Shown here one piece after another: positions 5,512-6,917 of a stretch of 6,917 bases of DNA. The notes under the pieces are model-generated. The model searched no databases, was not told where the DNA came from, and saw only the letters and a program-made list of their open reading frames with translations. Origin of the DNA: Verrucomicrobiota bacterium (GTDB lineage: Bacteria > Verrucomicrobiota > Verrucomicrobiia > Chthoniobacterales > JAFAMB01). The number at the start of each line of letters is the position of its first letter. Within the stretch, counting starts at the first letter, position 1. A program made the position numbers and the translations under genes. Where the stretch lies: assembly GCA_019242435.1 (NCBI GenBank), contig JAFAVN010000533.1, positions 1 to 6,917 of the forward strand. Reading direction: 5' to 3'.

Positions 5512-6516
5512 ATGAGCCCGATGTCAGGCAGACTCGCTATCACTGCTTCCGACGTGCGAAGCGCTGCCGACCTCCTTCGGGAAAGAGCGGTCCGCACACC
5601 GCTGTTGGAGTACCTACCGCTCAACGAGGTGGCGGGCGGTCGTGTGCTCGTAAAGTACGAGGGCGCACAGCACACAGGGTCATTTAAGTTCCGAGGCGCT
5701 TATAACCGGTTGGCCCGAATTCCAAAGAAAGCAAGGCAGCCAGGGGTTGTGGCTTGGTCGTCCGGTAATCATGCGCAAGGAGTGGCGGCAGCCGCTAAAC
5801 TGTTGGGTATACCCGCCACGATCGTAATGCCGGCAGATGCCCCTGTGATCAAACTACGGAACACTCGTGAACTAGGGGGCGAGGTTGTGCTCTATGACAG
5901 ATTGAAGGAGTCGCGGGAGGAAATCGCCACGAAGCTAGCGAACGCGCGCGGCGCTACCTTGGTACCTTCATTTGATGATCCCTACATTATCGCCGGCCAG
6001 GGAACGATTGGCCTCGAGATAATAGATCAAGCCATGGAGGCGCAGGCGAGTGTGACTCGGGTCCTGGTGTGCTGCGGAGGTGGCGGATTGATCGCTGGCA
6101 TCGCCACGGCGATTAAAGCGACTGTTCCAGAGATCAACATTTATGCGGTTGAGCCCGCCGGTTTCGATGACACGGCTCGCTCGTTGTTCACCGGCAGGCG
6201 CGAGACCATCGCCCCAAACGCGACTTCGATTTGCGACGCGCTGCTCACGCCAAGCCCGGGCGAGCTGACCTTCCCGATTAACCGGCAGCTGTTGTCGGGT
6301 GGTTTAGTGGTTACCGATGATCAAGTCCGAGCCGCTATGCGATTTGGTTTTTCAAAAATGAAACTGGTCATCGAACCCGGGGGCGCCGTCGCCTTGGCCG
6401 CGCTGTTAGCGGGGGTCGCACCACCGGCAGAGAGACAGGGGGATACGGTGGTTGTGGTATCCGGCGCAAATGTGGACCCGATGTTATACGCTGAAATTAT
6501 TGCCGGACCGCGGTAA
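5512..6516 (+). CDS. PLP-dependent threonine/serine dehydratase (fold-type II, no ACT domain)
   Basis: This cytosolic 334-residue enzyme of the threonine ammonia-lyase/serine racemase family probably deaminates L-threonine or L-serine to 2-oxobutyrate or pyruvate. Visible motifs are the PLP-lysine segment HTGSFKFRGAYN with Lys59, SSGNHAQGVA (83-92) contacting the substrate carboxylate, the phosphate-binding CCGGGGLIAG (187-196), EPGGAVALAALL (288-299) and SGAN (317-320), whose Ser contacts the pyridine nitrogen. The regulatory ACT domain of biosynthetic IlvA is absent, which suggests the catabolic/short type; serine racemase or a hydroxyaspartate dehydratase is not excluded. The frame stays open back to 5326, but residues before 5512 translate heptamer-repeat DNA, so ATG 5512 (or 5521) is the likely start. 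There is no classic Shine-Dalgarno; the GGA of the last heptamer, about 7 bases upstream, might serve. The gene stands alone, 237 bp after the kinase. Confidence 0.9.
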   Translation: MSPMSGRLAITASDVRSAADLLRERAVRTPLLEYLPLNEVAGGRVLVKYEGAQHTGSFKFRGAYNRLARIPKKARQPGVVAWSSGNHAQGVAAAAKLLGIPATIVMPADAPVIKLRNTRELGGEVVLYDRLKESREEIATKLANARGATLVPSFDDPYIIAGQGTIGLEIIDQAMEAQASVTRVLVCCGGGGLIAGIATAIKATVPEINIYAVEPAGFDDTARSLFTGRRETIAPNATSICDALLTPSPGELTFPINRQLLSGGLVVTDDQVRAAMRFGFSKMKLVIEPGGAVALAALLAGVAPPAERQGDTVVVVSGANVDPMLYAEIIAGPR

Positions 6517-6545
6517 CTCGCCTGAGGCTCGCTGCCGAAATAGTC

Positions 6546-6573
6546 GGATAAAAGGCAGCAAATAGCAGAGAGT
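6546..6573 (+). repeat. Heptamer array A3 (AGATAGC family, 4 units)
   Basis: Four 7-bp units start at 6546, 6553, 6560 and 6567, again spanning 28 bp. The third is AAATAGC, identical to a unit of A1; the others are more degenerate (GGATAAA, AGGCAGC, AGAGAGT). It lies 29 bp after the dehydratase stop. The order of units (a degenerate AGATAGC, then AAATAGC, then AGA-) matches the core of A1 and A2, supporting a shared origin. Confidence 0.6.
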
Positions 6574-6756
6574 CGCTCAAACATTTTTCTAAATTGCGAG
6601 GCTAGGAACCGAGCTTCGGTAAGATAACTGACGCAGTTGACTTCAACGATAGAGCCTTCGAACAGCGCGGCGCTAAATGGGCCTCTGAGCTCGAGCTCAC
6701 AGCGCATATCGATTTTCGCCTCTGGTTCGACGAAGGTGCCCCCGATTTAAGAGAGG
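6574..6756. other. Non-coding stretch, no feature recognised
   Basis: Several frames stay open here on both strands, but none shows a recognisable protein motif or a credible start. The plus frame from about 6607 and minus frames through 6602-6868 and down from 6707 were read and matched nothing I know. It may contain decayed coding sequence or regulatory DNA. Confidence 0.3.
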
Positions 6757-6909
6757 TTAGGGATTTTCGCGAAAATTCAAATAGGCAAACGCTTCCCACC
6801 AGCAGTCGAGATCGGCGCTCGCGAAAATTCGACCACGAAAATCGGGCTCCGATTTCAGCAGCCGGCACGCATGCCGCCGCCTTCTGACCGGATACCGTAG
6901 CGGGATCAT
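6757..6909 (-). CDS. Possible small or partial hypothetical protein
   Basis: On the minus strand an open frame runs from the right end of the window to a TAA at 6757-6759. From the ATG at 6909 it would encode 50 residues: a basic start (MIPLRYPVRRRRHACRLL), then KSEPDFRGRIFASADLD and the aromatic, acidic end CWWEAFAYLNFRENP. The composition looks protein-like (paired Trp, mixed charge, clean end), but I recognise no family. The frame is still open upstream of 6909 to the window edge, so this may be the C-terminus of a longer gene cut by the window. A direct repeat TCGCGAAAATTC (6767-6778 and 6819-6830) lies inside it and is probably coincidental. Confidence 0.3.
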   Translation of the reverse strand: MIPLRYPVRRRRHACRLLKSEPDFRGRIFASADLDCWWEAFAYLNFRENP

Positions 6910-6917
6910 GCCGATCT

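Noticed and set aside
6763..6776. 14-bp perfect palindrome ATTTTCGCGAAAAT as an operator
   Set aside because: It lies at the 3' end of the possible small reading frame rather than near a promoter, and its half repeats at 6819-6830 without symmetry; it is probably coincidental.
6602..6868. 88-codon minus-strand open frame, and the overlapping plus-strand frame from about 6607
   Set aside because: Both are Ser/Arg-rich or featureless, overlap each other and lack recognised motifs; another minus frame (6757-6909) looks more protein-like.

Overview
The window looks like chromosomal DNA of a free-living, moderately GC-rich bacterium. The best taxonomic hints are indirect. There is an HU protein ending in an AKAAKDAIL-type tail, start codons with weak or absent Shine-Dalgarno sequences, and intergenic arrays of degenerate 7-bp repeats. 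To me this suggests a soil Verrucomicrobia-like organism, but this is an impression from memory and not a demonstrated assignment. No phage, transposase, CRISPR or secretion gene is visible.

Layout, left to right. Positions 23-426 hold the wreck of a two-gene DUF433/DUF5615 toxin-antitoxin-like pair, with at least two frameshifts and most of the toxin missing. Next comes a complete initiator tRNA-fMet gene on the minus strand (528-604), with a hairpin directly after its 3' end. A full-length aldo/keto reductase of the YghZ/Gpr type follows at 845-1879. Positions 1970-2361 contain the remains of a small membrane-protein gene, broken by a frameshift and an in-frame stop. An HU-type nucleoid protein (2586-2876) is convergent with a DUF1348 NTF2-like protein (2921-3400, minus). 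From a divergent region containing an inverted pair of heptamer arrays, a soluble GAF-histidine kinase-receiver hybrid runs 3580-5274. A 237-bp spacer with possible RNA structure and a second type of heptamer array separates it from a PLP-dependent threonine/serine dehydratase (5512-6516). The right end is mostly non-coding, with a third array of the first heptamer family and a possible small minus-strand reading frame that may run off the window.

The intact genes do not form an obvious pathway or operon. Each is separated by at least 44 bp and several change strand, so they read as independent housekeeping or accessory units: aldehyde detoxification, nucleoid architecture, signal transduction and amino-acid catabolism. 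I see no convincing new multi-gene system. The most distinctive features are the two families of 7-bp tandem repeats (consensus AGATAGC and YCGGAAC), which recur between genes here, and the decay of a toxin-antitoxin pair and a membrane-protein gene in the left third.
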